A stretch of 64,000 bases of DNA from Burkholderia stagnalis (GCF_902830275.1 NZ_CADESW010000003.1:310001-374000); one strand, 5' to 3'; counted from the first letter of the stretch, positions 25,089-34,839 are shown. Program-made: numbers and translations. The notes: generated from the letters alone by a model not told the origin.

Positions 25089-26288
25089 ATGCGTGATGCC
25101 TTTCTCGCCCAGGTGCGCGGGACCCTCGACCAGATCCGCGCGGACGGTTTCTACAAGACCGAGCGCGAGATCGCAAGCCCGCAGGCGGCGGCCGTGCGGC
25201 TCGCCGGTGGCGCCGGCGTATTGAATTTCTGCGCGAACAACTACCTGGGTCTCGCGAACGATCCGCGCCTCGTGGCCGCGGCGAAGGCCGGCCTCGACCA
25301 GGACGGGTTCGGGATGGCATCGGTGCGCTTCATCTGCGGCACGCAAACCGTGCACAAGCAGCTCGAAAGCGCGATCGCCGCTTTCCTCGGCACCGACGAC
25401 AGCATTCTCTATTCGAGCTGCTTCGACGCGAACGGCGGCCTGTTCGAGACGCTGCTCGACGAAAGCGACGCGGTGATTAGCGACGAGCTGAACCACGCGA
25501 GCATCATCGACGGCATTCGTCTGTGCAAGGCGAAGCGCTACCGCTACCGGAACAACGACCTGGCCGATCTCGAGGCGAAGCTCAAGGAAGCCGATGCGGC
25601 CGGCGCGCGCCACAAGCTGATCGCGACCGACGGCGTGTTCTCGATGGACGGCATCATCGCCGACCTGAAGGGCATCTGCGATCTCGCCGACCGCTACGGC
25701 GCACTCGTGATGGTCGACGATTCGCATGCGGTCGGCTTCATCGGCGAGCACGGGCGCGGCACGCCCGAATACTGCGGCGTCGAGGGGCGCGTCGACATCA
25801 TCACCGGCACGCTCGGCAAGGCGCTGGGCGGCGCGTCCGGCGGCTATGTCGCGGCGCGGCGCGAGGTCGTCGAGCTGTTGCGCCAGCGCTCGCGCCCGTA
25901 CCTGTTCTCGAACACGCTCACGCCGAGCATTGCCGCGGCCTCGCTCGAAGTGCTCGAGCTGCTCGGCAGCGACGAGGGCGCGAAACTGCGCGAACGCGTG
26001 CGCGAGAACGGCGCGCGCTTCCGCCAGCAGATGACCGAAGCCGGCTTCACGCTCGTGCCGGGCGAGCACCCGATCATCCCGGTGATGCTCGGCGATGCGC
26101 AGCTCGCGACGAACATGGCCGATGCGCTGCTCGGCGAAGGCGTCTATGTGATCGGCTTCTCGTTCCCGGTCGTGCCGCGCGGGCGCGCGCGCATCCGCAC
26201 GCAGATGAGCGCCGCGCATACGCCCGAACAGATCGACCAGGCCGTCGCGGCGTTCGTGCGCGTCGGCAAGTCGCTCGGCATCGTCTGA
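25089..26288 (+). CDS. kbl: 2-amino-3-ketobutyrate CoA ligase (glycine C-acetyltransferase)
   Basis: The 399-residue PLP enzyme belongs to the alpha-oxoamine synthase family. It contains [13 protein letters not shown] near the start, [20 protein letters not shown], and the PLP lysine in GTLGKALGG. It splits 2-amino-3-ketobutyrate with CoA into glycine and acetyl-CoA, the second step of threonine degradation. tdh follows after 12 bp. The length matches the family. Confidence 0.97.
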   Translation: MRDAFLAQVRGTLDQIRADGFYKTEREIASPQAAAVRLAGGAGVLNFCANNYLGLANDPRLVAAAKAGLDQDGFGMASVRFICGTQTVHKQLESAIAAFLGTDDSILYSSCFDANGGLFETLLDESDAVISDELNHASIIDGIRLCKAKRYRYRNNDLADLEAKLKEADAAGARHKLIATDGVFSMDGIIADLKGICDLADRYGALVMVDDSHAVGFIGEHGRGTPEYCGVEGRVDIITGTLGKALGGASGGYVAARREVVELLRQRSRPYLFSNTLTPSIAAASLEVLELLGSDEGAKLRERVRENGARFRQQMTEAGFTLVPGEHPIIPVMLGDAQLATNMADALLGEGVYVIGFSFPVVPRGRARIRTQMSAAHTPEQIDQAVAAFVRVGKSLGIV

Positions 26289-26300
26289 CGGAGGCCGCCC

Positions 26301-27329
26301 ATGAAAGCACTCGCAAAGCTCGAACGCGGCCCCGGCCTGTCGCTCACGCGCGTGAAGCGCCCCGAAGTCGGACACAACGACGTACTGATCAAGATCCGCC
26401 GCACGGCGATCTGCGGCACCGACATCCATATCTGGAAGTGGGACGACTGGGCGCAGAAGACGATTCCGGTGCCGATGCACGTCGGTCACGAATACGTCGG
26501 CGAGATCGTCGAGATGGGGCAGGAAGTGCGCGGCTTCGCGATCGGCGACCGCGTGTCCGGCGAAGGGCACATCACGTGCGGATTCTGCCGGAACTGTCGC
26601 GCGGGGCGCCGGCACCTGTGCCGCAACACGATCGGCGTCGGCGTCAACCGCGAGGGCGCGTTCGCCGAATATCTGGCGATTCCCGCGTTCAACGCGTTCA
26701 AGATTCCGCCGGAGATCTCCGACGATCTCGCATCGATCTTCGACCCGTTCGGCAACGCGACGCACACGGCACTGTCGTTCAACCTCGTCGGCGAGGACGT
26801 GCTGATCACGGGCGCCGGCCCGATCGGGATCATGGCGGTCGCGATCGCGAAGCACGTCGGCGCGCGCAACGTCGTCATCACCGACATCAACGACTATCGG
26901 CTCGAGCTCGCGCGCAAGATGGGCGCGACGCGTGCGGTCAACGTCGCGCGCGAATCGCTGCGCGACGTGATGACCGATCTGCACATGACCGAAGGTTTCG
27001 ACGTCGGGCTCGAGATGTCCGGCGTGCCGAGCGCGTTCACGAGCATGCTCGAGGCGATGAATCACGGCGGCAAGGTGGCGCTGCTCGGCATTCCGCCCGC
27101 GCAGACGGCGATCGACTGGAACCAGGTGATCTTCAAGGGCCTCGAGATCAAGGGCATCTACGGCCGCGAGATGTTCGAGACCTGGTACAAGATGGTCGCG
27201 ATGCTGCAAAGCGGCCTCGACCTGTCGCCGATCATCACGCACCGCTTCGGTGTCGACGATTACGAGAAGGGCTTTGCGGCGATGCTGTCCGGCGAAAGCG
27301 GCAAGGTGATTCTCGACTGGACGGTCTGA
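26301..27329 (+). CDS. tdh: L-threonine 3-dehydrogenase
   Basis: The 342-residue medium-chain dehydrogenase has catalytic-zinc Cys in [16 protein letters not shown] (near residue 38) and GHEYVGEI. A structural zinc site lies in [16 protein letters not shown] Rossmann motif ([13 protein letters not shown]) binds NAD. It oxidises threonine to 2-amino-3-ketobutyrate for kbl. The product converges with kdpA, 69 bp away. Confidence 0.97.
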   Translation: MKALAKLERGPGLSLTRVKRPEVGHNDVLIKIRRTAICGTDIHIWKWDDWAQKTIPVPMHVGHEYVGEIVEMGQEVRGFAIGDRVSGEGHITCGFCRNCRAGRRHLCRNTIGVGVNREGAFAEYLAIPAFNAFKIPPEISDDLASIFDPFGNATHTALSFNLVGEDVLITGAGPIGIMAVAIAKHVGARNVVITDINDYRLELARKMGATRAVNVARESLRDVMTDLHMTEGFDVGLEMSGVPSAFTSMLEAMNHGGKVALLGIPPAQTAIDWNQVIFKGLEIKGIYGREMFETWYKMVAMLQSGLDLSPIITHRFGVDDYEKGFAAMLSGESGKVILDWTV

Positions 27330-27398
27330 CCGCGAGCCGGCCGCCGCGGTGCGTCGTCGCGGCCGGCGGACGCGTTCCGGGAAGCGTCAGCGGCCGGG

Positions 27399-29174
27399 TC
27401 AATTGCCGGCCATCATCGCAAGGTGCTCGGCGATCGGGCCGAGCGCGAGCGCCGGCAGGAACGTCACCAGCGTGACCAGCACCACGGTCGAGACCAGCAT
27501 GCAGAAGAACAGCGGCCCGTGCGTCGGCAACGTGCCGGCGCCGGGCGCACGCCGCTTCTTTCGCGCGAGCGATCCCGCGATCGCGAGCACCGGCACGATG
27601 ACCGTGAAGCGCCCGAACCACATCGCGATGGCCAGCGACGTGTTGTAGAAGAGCGTGTTCGCCGACAGGCCCGCGAATGCGCTGCCGTTGTTGTTCGCGG
27701 CCGACGAGAACGCGTAGAGCATCTCGCTGAAGCCGTGCGCACCCGGATTGCCGAGCCCGGCGACGCCCGCCGGCGTCACCGCCGCGATCGCGGTGCCGGC
27801 CAGCACGATCAGCGGCGTGGCGAGAATCGCGATCGACACCATCTTCATTTCGTACACGTCGATCTTCTTGCCGGCATATTCGGGTGCGCGCCCGATCATC
27901 AGCCCGGCGACGAACACCGCGAGCAGCACCACCATCAGCATGCCGTACAGGCCCGAACCGGGGCCGCCGAAGACGACTTCACCCGACTGCATAAGCGCCA
28001 TCGTCACGAGGCCGCCGAGCGGCGTGAACGAATCGTGCATCGCGTTGACGGCGCCGTCGCCGCTGCTCGTCGAGACGGTCGCATACAGCGCCGACGAAAC
28101 GATGCCGAAGCGCGTCTCCTTGCCTTCCATGTTGCCGCCCGGCTGGCTTGCCGATGCAACGGCGTCGATGCCCGGCGCGGTCAACGCCGGGCCGGCCGTC
28201 TGCTCGGCCCGGATCGTTGCGGCGGCGGCCGCGACGAACAGCATCAGCATCGCGGCGTAGATGGTCCAGCCCTGCCGAGGGTCCTGAATCATCGTGCCGA
28301 ACGTATGGCACAGCGCGGCCGGAATCAGCAGGATCGCGATCATCTGCAGGAAGTTCGCGAACGGCGTCGGGTTCTCGTACGGATGCGCGGAGTTGGCGTT
28401 GAAGAAGCCGCCGCCATCACCGCTCAGCAGCTTGATCGATTCCTGCGATGCGACGGGCCCCATCGGCAGTGTCTGCCGGTTCGCGGCCGGCGCCGACCGG
28501 TGCGGCTGCACGATCGCGACGTCGCGATCGGGCGCAAAACCCTGCACCACGCCTTGCCCGATGAATGCCGCCGCGAACAACGCGGACAGCGGAACCAGCA
28601 CGTAGAGCGTCACGCGCGTCAGGTCGGTCCAGACATTGCCGATCGTGTCGCTGCCGCGGCGCGTAAGGCCGCGAATCAGCGCAAGCAAGACGACGATCCC
28701 GCTCGCGGCCGACAGGAAACCCTGCACGCCGATGCCGAGCATCTGCGTCAGGTTGCTGAGCGTCGTCTCGCCCGCATACGCCTGCCAGCTCGTATTCGTC
28801 GCGAAGCTCACCGTCGTGTTGAACGCGAGCCCCGGCTCCACGTTCGGCAGATGCTGCGGATTGAGCGGCAGCCAGGCCTGGATGCGTTGCAGCAGGTAGA
28901 GCGCGGCCGCGCCGAGCGCATTGAATGCGACCAGCGCGATCGCATAGTGCGTCCAGTGCATGTCGTCGTCGGGTGCGACACCCGCGAGACGGTAGATCGC
29001 ATGCTCGATCGCGGCAAGGTGCCGCAACGGGCCCGGCAGGTCGCCGCGGGCGATGCGGGCGACGTACTGCCCGAGCGGTTTGGCCAGAAAGGTGAGAACA
29101 AACAGGAGCACGCCGACCTGTGTCCAGGCATTGCCGATCACACCGCCTCCCAGACCGGCGTTGCCGGCCAGCAT
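27399..29174 (-). CDS. kdpA: KdpA-like potassium-transporting ATPase subunit A (no kdpB/kdpC nearby)
   Basis: The 591-residue polytopic protein has the four K-filter regions of KdpA: TNTSWQAYAGE, GDGGGFFNANSAHPYENPTP, HDSFTPLGGLVTMALMQSGEVVFGG, and FSSAANNNGSAFAGLSAN. The second region reads SGDGGG where the family usually has GTNGGG. The KdpFABC complex pumps K+ using the KdpB ATPase, but no kdpB, kdpC or kdpF is present on either side. It is thus an orphan subunit that may pair with a complex encoded elsewhere, or act alone. The downstream side is convergent tdh. Confidence 0.9.
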   Translation of the reverse strand: MLAGNAGLGGGVIGNAWTQVGVLLFVLTFLAKPLGQYVARIARGDLPGPLRHLAAIEHAIYRLAGVAPDDDMHWTHYAIALVAFNALGAAALYLLQRIQAWLPLNPQHLPNVEPGLAFNTTVSFATNTSWQAYAGETTLSNLTQMLGIGVQGFLSAASGIVVLLALIRGLTRRGSDTIGNVWTDLTRVTLYVLVPLSALFAAAFIGQGVVQGFAPDRDVAIVQPHRSAPAANRQTLPMGPVASQESIKLLSGDGGGFFNANSAHPYENPTPFANFLQMIAILLIPAALCHTFGTMIQDPRQGWTIYAAMLMLFVAAAAATIRAEQTAGPALTAPGIDAVASASQPGGNMEGKETRFGIVSSALYATVSTSSGDGAVNAMHDSFTPLGGLVTMALMQSGEVVFGGPGSGLYGMLMVVLLAVFVAGLMIGRAPEYAGKKIDVYEMKMVSIAILATPLIVLAGTAIAAVTPAGVAGLGNPGAHGFSEMLYAFSSAANNNGSAFAGLSANTLFYNTSLAIAMWFGRFTVIVPVLAIAGSLARKKRRAPGAGTLPTHGPLFFCMLVSTVVLVTLVTFLPALALGPIAEHLAMMAGN

Positions 29175-29245
29175 CGAATGGATAGGTTCATTTCATTGGA
29201 TGCCGGGCCGATTCGCCGGCAAGCGATCAAGCGCGGCGCGCGCCG

Positions 29246-29674
29246 TCAGCGCAGCGGCTTGTTCTCGATCCAGTGCGGATCGAGCTGCAGGTTGAGGCAC
29301 ACGAGCCAGTGCTTCGGACAGCGCGGCGCGATGCGCACCGGCGCGTCGTCGGAGCCGCCGAACGCGATGAAGCCGTGCTCGAGCGCATGACGGTACGCAC
29401 GCAGCGCGTCGGCCTGCAGCCAGTAGCTGACGAGCGCGCACGACGCGAAGCGGAACAGCAGCAGCGTGGCAGCCTCGGGCGCAAACCCCGCCGAGACGAG
29501 CACGAAGTCGAACGCAAGCGTCAGCAGGTGCGCACCGGCGGTCGTGACGAGCGCCAGCTTCGCGAGGCCGCGCAGCCGCAGCGCGGCGCGAAGGCGTGCG
29601 TTGCGCAGCGCGCGCCGCGCGGCTTCGTCCGGCTCGACGCGTGCGTCGCGGCTCGGGAGCGGGTCGCGTTTCAT
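29246..29674 (-). CDS. Small membrane protein of unknown function
   Basis: The 142-residue product has two likely membrane helices (LALVTTAGAHLLTLAFDFVLVSAG and ATLLLFRFASCALVSYWL). A Cys/His/Trp-rich tail follows (CPKHWLVCLNLQLDPHW). The ATG overlaps the stop codon of the GNAT gene by 4 bp, so the two are coupled. I do not recognise the family. Confidence 0.7.
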   Translation of the reverse strand: MKRDPLPSRDARVEPDEAARRALRNARLRAALRLRGLAKLALVTTAGAHLLTLAFDFVLVSAGFAPEAATLLLFRFASCALVSYWLQADALRAYRHALEHGFIAFGGSDDAPVRIAPRCPKHWLVCLNLQLDPHWIENKPLR

Positions 29675-30309
29675 GATGTAGCCGCTTGCCGGCGGACGGG
29701 CTGGATCGCGATTGCGCCGCTTATCGGGGTGGCGCCAAGCGTCGCGCCGACCGGCTTGCACAGCACGGCGCTGTCATAGCCGCGGCCCGCGAAGCGCATC
29801 ACGTCGATCGGACGAAATCCTTCACCGACGCAGAATTCAACGAGCCGCGCCGCCTCCTGCGGCACGTCGAGTGCGAGATGGCTGGCGCCGCGCGACGCGG
29901 CCCACCGCTCGGCGAACGCGAGCAGCGAGCGGCCGATGCCGCGCGCCTGCCAGACCGGATCGACGGCAAGCTCGCGGATCGTCGCGACGCGGCGGCTGCG
30001 ATACGGGTCGCACGGGGCGTCGGGATCGGACATGCGCATCGTGATCGTCGCGACCAGATGGCCCTTGCTGAGCGCGACGAAGCATTCGCCGGCAAGCGTG
30101 GACGCGCGCGTCCCGGCGGCGGAGCGGTCGACGGCCGGGTACGGGAAACCCAGCGCGCCAAGGGGCGCGAACGCGCGCTGGAGCACGCCGGTCAGCGACT
30201 CGTACGAGTCGGTGCGCGGGTCGAAGCGCCTCAGCACGACGCGATCGTCAAGCTGTTTCGCGTAAGCGGCATAGGTGCGGGTGCGACGTGCGGGTGCGGA
30301 ATGCGGCAT
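29671..30309 (-). CDS. GNAT-family N-acetyltransferase
   Basis: The 212-residue protein has a GCN5-related fold. The acetyl-CoA pyrophosphate loop is in RELAVDPVWQARGIGRSLLAFAERWA, and LVEFCVGEGFRPIDVMRF follows as the last strand region. The N-terminal 40 residues are basic. The start MPHSAPARR was preferred over a long upstream frame with no family features. The substrate is unknown. It precedes and overlaps a small membrane protein gene. Confidence 0.85.
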   Translation of the reverse strand: MPHSAPARRTRTYAAYAKQLDDRVVLRRFDPRTDSYESLTGVLQRAFAPLGALGFPYPAVDRSAAGTRASTLAGECFVALSKGHLVATITMRMSDPDAPCDPYRSRRVATIRELAVDPVWQARGIGRSLLAFAERWAASRGASHLALDVPQEAARLVEFCVGEGFRPIDVMRFAGRGYDSAVLCKPVGATLGATPISGAIAIQPVRRQAATS

Positions 30310-30422
30310 GACATCCTCAGGCCCAACTGGGTGCACGCAGTGTAGTGAGTCGCGAATGTCGGCATCAAGAAAAAATGTCGTAAAGATCGCGGCCCGGCCA
30401 CGATCCGCCGACCATTCAAGGT

Positions 30423-30474
30423 AGAACGAACGTTCTGCATCCTGCTTGACATGGGAGAATGATCGTTCTACTGT
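30423..30474 (+). promoter_or_regulatory. TetR-gene promoter flanked by two operator palindromes
   Basis: AGAACGAACGTTCT (30423-30436) and AGAATGATCGTTCT (30456-30469) share AGAANGANCGTTCT with a 33-bp step. Between and over them lies a promoter, TTGACA (30446-30451), a 17-bp spacer and TACTGT (30469-30474). This suits autorepression by the adjacent TetR protein. Confidence 0.65.
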
Positions 30475-30507
30475 AAACCCATCCGATCCAGTTCCAGCCA
30501 ACCGACC

Positions 30508-31122
30508 ATGACCACACACGCACCTCAGCCCGGAGAACCGGGCGCGCGCGACCGCCTGCTCGACGCGGCCGAAGCGCTGATCTATTCCGGCGGGATCCAT
30601 GCAACCGGCGTCGACGCGATCGTGAAGCGTTCCGGCGCCGCGCGGAAGAGCTTTTATTCGCATTTCGAATCGAAGGAAGCGCTGGTCGTCGCGGCGCTCG
30701 AGCGGCGCGACGAGCGCTGGATGCGCTGGTTCGTCGACGCGACGCTTGCGCGCGGCAAGACGCCGCGTACGCAATTGCTCGGCATGTTCGACGTGCTGCG
30801 CGACTGGTTCCAGCAGCCCGATTTCCACGGCTGCGCGTTCCTGAATGCGTCCGGCGAGATCGCGGACGCCGACGATCCGGTGCGGATCGTCGCGCGGGCG
30901 CACAAGGCGCGCCTGCTGGCGTTCGTGCGCGAACGGCTCGACGCGCTGGCCGACGACACCGGTGTCGAGCGCCGCATGCTCGCGCGCGTCGCACGCCAGT
31001 GGCTCGTGCTGATCGACGGCGCGATCGGCGTGGCGCTCGTGAGCGGCGACGCGACGGCCGCGCGCGATGCGCGCGCCACGGCCGAACTATTGCTCGACGC
31101 CGTGTCGCGGCCGTCGAAGTAG
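30508..31122 (+). CDS. TetR-family transcriptional regulator
   Basis: The 204-residue protein has an N-terminal helix-turn-helix ([44 protein letters not shown], residues 16-59). A ligand-binding C-terminal domain follows, with a Cys in [12 protein letters not shown] as in the TetR_C group related to quinone or electrophile sensors. It is followed after 49 bp by a DUF1348 gene, its likely target. Two palindromes overlap its promoter. Confidence 0.93.
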   Translation: MTTHAPQPGEPGARDRLLDAAEALIYSGGIHATGVDAIVKRSGAARKSFYSHFESKEALVVAALERRDERWMRWFVDATLARGKTPRTQLLGMFDVLRDWFQQPDFHGCAFLNASGEIADADDPVRIVARAHKARLLAFVRERLDALADDTGVERRMLARVARQWLVLIDGAIGVALVSGDATAARDARATAELLLDAVSRPSK

Positions 31123-31171
31123 CAAGCTGGCCGCGGCTTCGCGCGGCCCAATCCTGACTGGAGAAAAAACG

Positions 31172-31651
31172 ATGTCTGAATCAGCCGAAGTTCGTCCGCC
31201 CGTTCCGCCCTTTTCGCTCGAAACGGCGGTGCAGAAAGTCCGCGCCGCGGAGGATGGGTGGAACACGCGCGATCCGCACCGTGTGTCGCTCGCTTATACG
31301 CCGCAAAGCCGCTGGCGCAACCGCGCGGAGTTCGCGAACGGCCGCGACGAAATCGTCGCATTGTTGCAGCGGAAATGGACGCGCGAGCTCGACTACCGGC
31401 TGATCAAGGAGCTGTGGGCGTTCGGCGGCAACCGCATCGCGGTGCGGTTCGCGTACGAATGGCACGACGACGCCGGCAACTGGTTCCGCTCGTACGGCAA
31501 CGAGAACTGGGAGTTCGACGACAACGGCCTGATGGCGCGTCGTTTCGCGTGCATCAATGACATGCCGATCCGCGAAGCCGATCGCCTGTTTCACTGGCCG
31601 CTCGGCCGCCGTCCGGACGATCATCCGGGCCTCTCCGATCTCGGACTGTAA
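31172..31651 (+). CDS. DUF1348 family protein (NTF2/SnoaL-like fold)
   Basis: The 159-residue protein shows the DUF1348 features [39 protein letters not shown] and SYGNENWEF. The fold is a cone-shaped NTF2-like pocket. The reaction, if any, is unknown. The start ATG has GGAG about 11 bp upstream. Co-transcription with the TetR gene is likely. Confidence 0.88.
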   Translation: MSESAEVRPPVPPFSLETAVQKVRAAEDGWNTRDPHRVSLAYTPQSRWRNRAEFANGRDEIVALLQRKWTRELDYRLIKELWAFGGNRIAVRFAYEWHDDAGNWFRSYGNENWEFDDNGLMARRFACINDMPIREADRLFHWPLGRRPDDHPGLSDLGL

Positions 31652-31667
31652 TCGTCGCGTGTCGGTT

Positions 31668-31719
31668 GAAGGTGAGGAAATGCGGGGGCCGATGCGTCGA
31701 AGGTGAGAATCTTCGGGAG
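31668..31719 (-). repeat. Satellite iteron pair 1
   Basis: GAAGGTGAGGAAATGCGGGG (from 31668) and CGAAGGTGAGAATCTTCGGG (from 31698) are reverse-orientation copies of the origin iteron. They lie about 11 kb past the main array. Confidence 0.75.
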
Positions 31720-31777
31720 CCGGCGAACATGCACTCGGAAAGACCGCGTCGGCGGGCCATCGAAACGTCGTGATGTA

Positions 31778-31812
31778 CGAACGCCCGCACGATTGCATCG
31801 TGCGGGCGTTCG
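31778..31812. repeat. Perfect 16-bp inverted repeat with 3-nt loop
   Basis: CGAACGCCCGCACGAT (31778-31793), TGC loop, then its exact reverse complement (31797-31812). No T run follows on either strand, so a simple intrinsic terminator is less likely. It could be a Rho-linked 3' end or a protein-bound cruciform. Confidence 0.7.
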
Positions 31813-32163
31813 AATTCATGGCGCGATCGCATCACGTTGCCGGGGGCGGTCTGCATTGCATCGGTGATCGACGGTCAGCAGCGTCGCTCACTGATTGACG
31901 CATGCCTCATGCGTTGGTGCACTGTCGCACGTCGTGCGCCTCACCAATCGAATGCATAACGAAACAAGCGCGACGACTGTGCCGAAATGCGGTGCGGTGC
32001 GTAGTGACCAGAGCGAATACTCACCCGTTCGGCTCGATCGGCGCGCAATCAAGTGCGTATCCGCACATCACGTTTCTCACCGATCGATTCCGATGAACCA
32101 TCAACGACGTGCCGATCGCGCGGCATCCACAAGTGCGCATCGACACGCCGTTCAACTCACCCG

Positions 32164-33249
32164 TTATCCCGCGATCCGAGCCGCGATCGCCTCGCCCACT
32201 GCCTGCGTGCCGGCGCTGCCGCCGAGATCGCGCGTATGCGGCCCAGCGCGCAGCACATCCTCGATCGCGGTGACGATCGCGTCGTGCGCGTCGCGTTCGC
32301 GGCCCGCGCCGTTGCCGAGGAAATCGAGCATCATCGCCGCCGACCAGATCATCGCGATCGGGTTCGCGATGTACTGGCCCGCGATGTCGGGCGCCGAGCC
32401 GTGCACGGGCTCGAACAGCGACGGAAACGTGCGATCGGGGTTGAGGTTCGCCGACGGTGCGATGCCGATCGTGCCGGTGCATGCGGGGCCGAGGTCCGAC
32501 AGGATGTCGCCGAACAGGTTCGATGCGACGACGACGTCGAAGCGGTCGGGCTGCAGCACGAAGCGCGCGCACAGGATGTCGATGTGCTGCTTGTCCCAGG
32601 CGACTTCCGGATAGCGTTCGGCCATCTCGGCCGCGCGCGCGTCCCACCACGGCATGCTGATCGCGATGCCGTTGCTCTTCGTTGCGACGGTCAGGCGCTT
32701 CGCGCGCCGCTGCGCGAGTTCGAATGCGAACTTCAGCACGCGCTCGGTGCCGTGCCGCGTGAAGATCGACTGCTGCATGACCACTTCGCGCTCGGTGCCT
32801 TCGAACATCGTGCCGCCGACCGACGAGTATTCGCCTTCGGTGTTCTCGCGCACGATCATGAAATCGATGTCGCCGGCGCGGCGGCCCGCGAGCGGCGACG
32901 GCACGCCGTCGAACAGGCGCGCGGGCCGCAGGTTGATGTACTGGTCGAACTCGCGGCGGAACTTCAGCAGCGACCCCCACAGCGAGATGTGATCGGGCAC
33001 CGTCGCCGGCCAGCCGACCGCGCCGAACAGGATCGCGTCCATGCCGGCGAGCTGCGCCTTCCAGTCGTCCGGCATCATCTTGCCGTGCTGCGCGTAGTAG
33101 TCGCAGCTCGCCCAGTCGATGTGCGTGAAGTCGAACCGGATGCCGAAACGGGCCGTTACGGCGCCGAGCGCGCGCAGGCCCTCGGGCATCACTTCGCGGC
33201 CGATGCCGTCACCGGGGATGATGGCGATTTTGTATGTCCTGTCGCTCAT
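32164..33249 (-). CDS. Tartrate / D-malate dehydrogenase (decarboxylating)
   Basis: The 361-residue protein belongs to the isocitrate/isopropylmalate dehydrogenase family. It has an IPGDGIGREVMPEG start, LRPARLFDG, the active-site segment FMIVRENTEGEYSSVGG, and the metal and NAD site region ASNLFGDILSDLGP ... EPVHGSAPDIAG. The RENTEGEY form and length fit tartrate dehydrogenase (TtuC) or D-malate dehydrogenase (DmlA) better than leucine LeuB. It is divergent from a LysR gene that probably controls it. The start MSDRTYK follows GGAGG. Confidence 0.9.
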   Translation of the reverse strand: MSDRTYKIAIIPGDGIGREVMPEGLRALGAVTARFGIRFDFTHIDWASCDYYAQHGKMMPDDWKAQLAGMDAILFGAVGWPATVPDHISLWGSLLKFRREFDQYINLRPARLFDGVPSPLAGRRAGDIDFMIVRENTEGEYSSVGGTMFEGTEREVVMQQSIFTRHGTERVLKFAFELAQRRAKRLTVATKSNGIAISMPWWDARAAEMAERYPEVAWDKQHIDILCARFVLQPDRFDVVVASNLFGDILSDLGPACTGTIGIAPSANLNPDRTFPSLFEPVHGSAPDIAGQYIANPIAMIWSAAMMLDFLGNGAGRERDAHDAIVTAIEDVLRAGPHTRDLGGSAGTQAVGEAIAARIAG

Positions 33250-33372
33250 GCGAGTGCTCCTCCAAGTCTGATCGGGCCGTCGCACACGATGTGCGCGGCA
33301 GCGGACGAGCTCATTCTATTTATTTCCACGGAGATTAAAATCGCCGGGAAGTGAATCGACTTTCCACGAATC

Positions 33373-34296
33373 GTGAATAAATTACCGAACCTGGATGACC
33401 TGCGCGTGTTCAGCGCCGTCGTCCGCCTGACGAGTTTCAGCGCGGCGGCCGAGCAGCTCGGCGTGTCGCCCGCGTATGTCAGCAAGCGCGTCGCGCTGCT
33501 GGAAGCGCAGCTCGGCACGCGGCTGCTGCATCGCTCGACGCGCCGCGTCGCGGTGACTGAAGCCGGCGAGCGTGTGCTCGCCCGCGCCGAGAAGATCCTC
33601 GACGATGTCGATCATCTCGTCGAGGACGTGTCGGCCACGCGTTCGGTGCCGCGCGGCACGCTGCGCATCTCGAGCAGTTTCGGCTTCGGCCGGCACATCG
33701 TCGCGCCCGCGCTGCTCGAGTTCACCGCGCGCTATCCGCAACTGAACGTGCGGCTCGATCTGTTCGACCGGCTCGTCGACGTCGCGGGCGAAGGGTTCGA
33801 CATCGACGTGCGGATCGGCGACGAGATCGCCGATCACCTGATCGCGCGCCGGCTGGCCGCGAACCATCGCGTGCTGTGCGCGTCGCCCGACTATCTCGCC
33901 CGGCGCGGCACGCCGCGTTCGCTCGCGGAGCTTTCGTCGCACGAGTGCCTTGCGATCAAGGAACGCGACCATCCGCTCGGCGTGTGGCGGCTGAACGTGC
34001 GCGGCGAGACGGCGACGGTGAAGGTCGGCGGCGCGCTGTCGACGAATCACGGCGAGGTTGCCGTGCAATGGGCGCTCGCGGGGCGCGGGATCGTGCTGCG
34101 TTCGATCTGGGAAGCGGCACCGCTGATCGCGAGCGGCGCGTTGCGCCGCGTGCTGCCGGAGGCGATGCAGCCGGCGAACATCTGGGCCGTCTATCCGGAG
34201 CGTGTCGCGACATCGGCGAAGGTGCGCGTGTGCGTCGATTTCCTGGCGGAGGCGTTTGCCGGCCTGAGCGACGCGGCGAATGACAGCACGGGTTGA
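33373..34296 (+). CDS. LysR-family regulator, DmlR-like
   Basis: The 307-residue protein has a winged helix-turn-helix (FSAAAEQLGVSPAYVSKRVALLEAQLGTRLLHRSTRRVAVTEAG) and a periplasmic-binding-like effector domain. The start is GTG. It is divergent from the tartrate/D-malate dehydrogenase across 123 bp, an arrangement typical of activator and target. Confidence 0.93.
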   Translation: MNKLPNLDDLRVFSAVVRLTSFSAAAEQLGVSPAYVSKRVALLEAQLGTRLLHRSTRRVAVTEAGERVLARAEKILDDVDHLVEDVSATRSVPRGTLRISSSFGFGRHIVAPALLEFTARYPQLNVRLDLFDRLVDVAGEGFDIDVRIGDEIADHLIARRLAANHRVLCASPDYLARRGTPRSLAELSSHECLAIKERDHPLGVWRLNVRGETATVKVGGALSTNHGEVAVQWALAGRGIVLRSIWEAAPLIASGALRRVLPEAMQPANIWAVYPERVATSAKVRVCVDFLAEAFAGLSDAANDSTG

Positions 34297-34304
34297 TCCG
34301 GGCT

Positions 34305-34326
34305 ATCGGTGAGCTTTTACGGGATC
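34305..34326 (-). repeat. Satellite iteron 2
   Basis: A single reverse-orientation copy, ATCGGTGAGCTTTTACGGGA, in the 78-bp gap between two convergent genes. Confidence 0.7.
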
Positions 34327-34374
34327 ATGATCCGATCGCGACATCGGTGCGTCCGCACAGCATCGGCGTCCGCA

Positions 34375-34839
34375 TCACAGCCGGTTGTCCTTTGCCAGCC
34401 TCAGCACCCGCGCCCAACGCTGCGCGTCGCGTTTGTCCATCATCGGCAGCGTCCATTCGCCGCGCGCGGCGTCGCGCACCTGCACGACGAGATGCCAGCG
34501 GCCGCCGATCGGCGCGGCCGCGCAGCCGTCGAGCTGCGACAGCGTATAGCGGCCGTCGGCGCCGTCGTGCGACAGCCACAGCAGCCCCTGCGTCGCGGAC
34601 ACGCGCAGCTCGCCCCACGCGCGATGCACGACGTGGGTCCAGCCTTGTTCCTTCGTATTGGGGGCGATGTCGCGGCGGCGCCTGAGCCACCACGCGGCCA
34701 GCGCGACCACGAGCGCGGCGGCGAGTACGGCCGCCGACACGGCGACCGGCTGGCCGAACTGCGCGGCAATGACGTGATAGGTGTGAACCGCGCCCCAGAC
34801 GAGAGCGATGAGCGCGAACAGTGCAATGAAAATCGGCAT
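34375..34839 (-). CDS. Small membrane-anchored hypothetical protein
   Basis: The 154-residue protein begins with two membrane helices (IFIALFALIALVWGAVHTYHVIAA and VSAAVLAAALVVALAAWWL). An RRRR charge cluster follows, then a soluble domain with several Trp residues. The start MPIFIALF was chosen because it opens the first helix. I do not recognise the family. It lies 60 bp downstream of the patatin gene on the same strand and may be co-transcribed. Confidence 0.7.
   Translation of the reverse strand: MPIFIALFALIALVWGAVHTYHVIAAQFGQPVAVSAAVLAAALVVALAAWWLRRRRDIAPNTKEQGWTHVVHRAWGELRVSATQGLLWLSHDGADGRYTLSQLDGCAAAPIGGRWHLVVQVRDAARGEWTLPMMDKRDAQRWARVLRLAKDNRL

Larger units (their letters stand above)
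31652..32163. other. Intergenic region with iteron copies and a hairpin
   Basis: This gap of about 510 bp between convergent genes has no credible gene. It contains two iteron-like copies (31668-31719), a perfect 16-bp hairpin (31778-31812), and several isolated CTCACC hexamers (near 31938, 32019, 32079 and 32157) without the CCCGAAAA half. Confidence 0.6.

Noticed and set aside
25089..27329. A threonine riboswitch or leader peptide before kbl-tdh
   Set aside because: No leader structure or Thr-rich peptide is visible; control by the XRE-cupin protein is simpler.
31938..32162. Four CTCACC hexamers as further iterons
   Set aside because: The CCCGAAAA half is missing or wrongly spaced in each.
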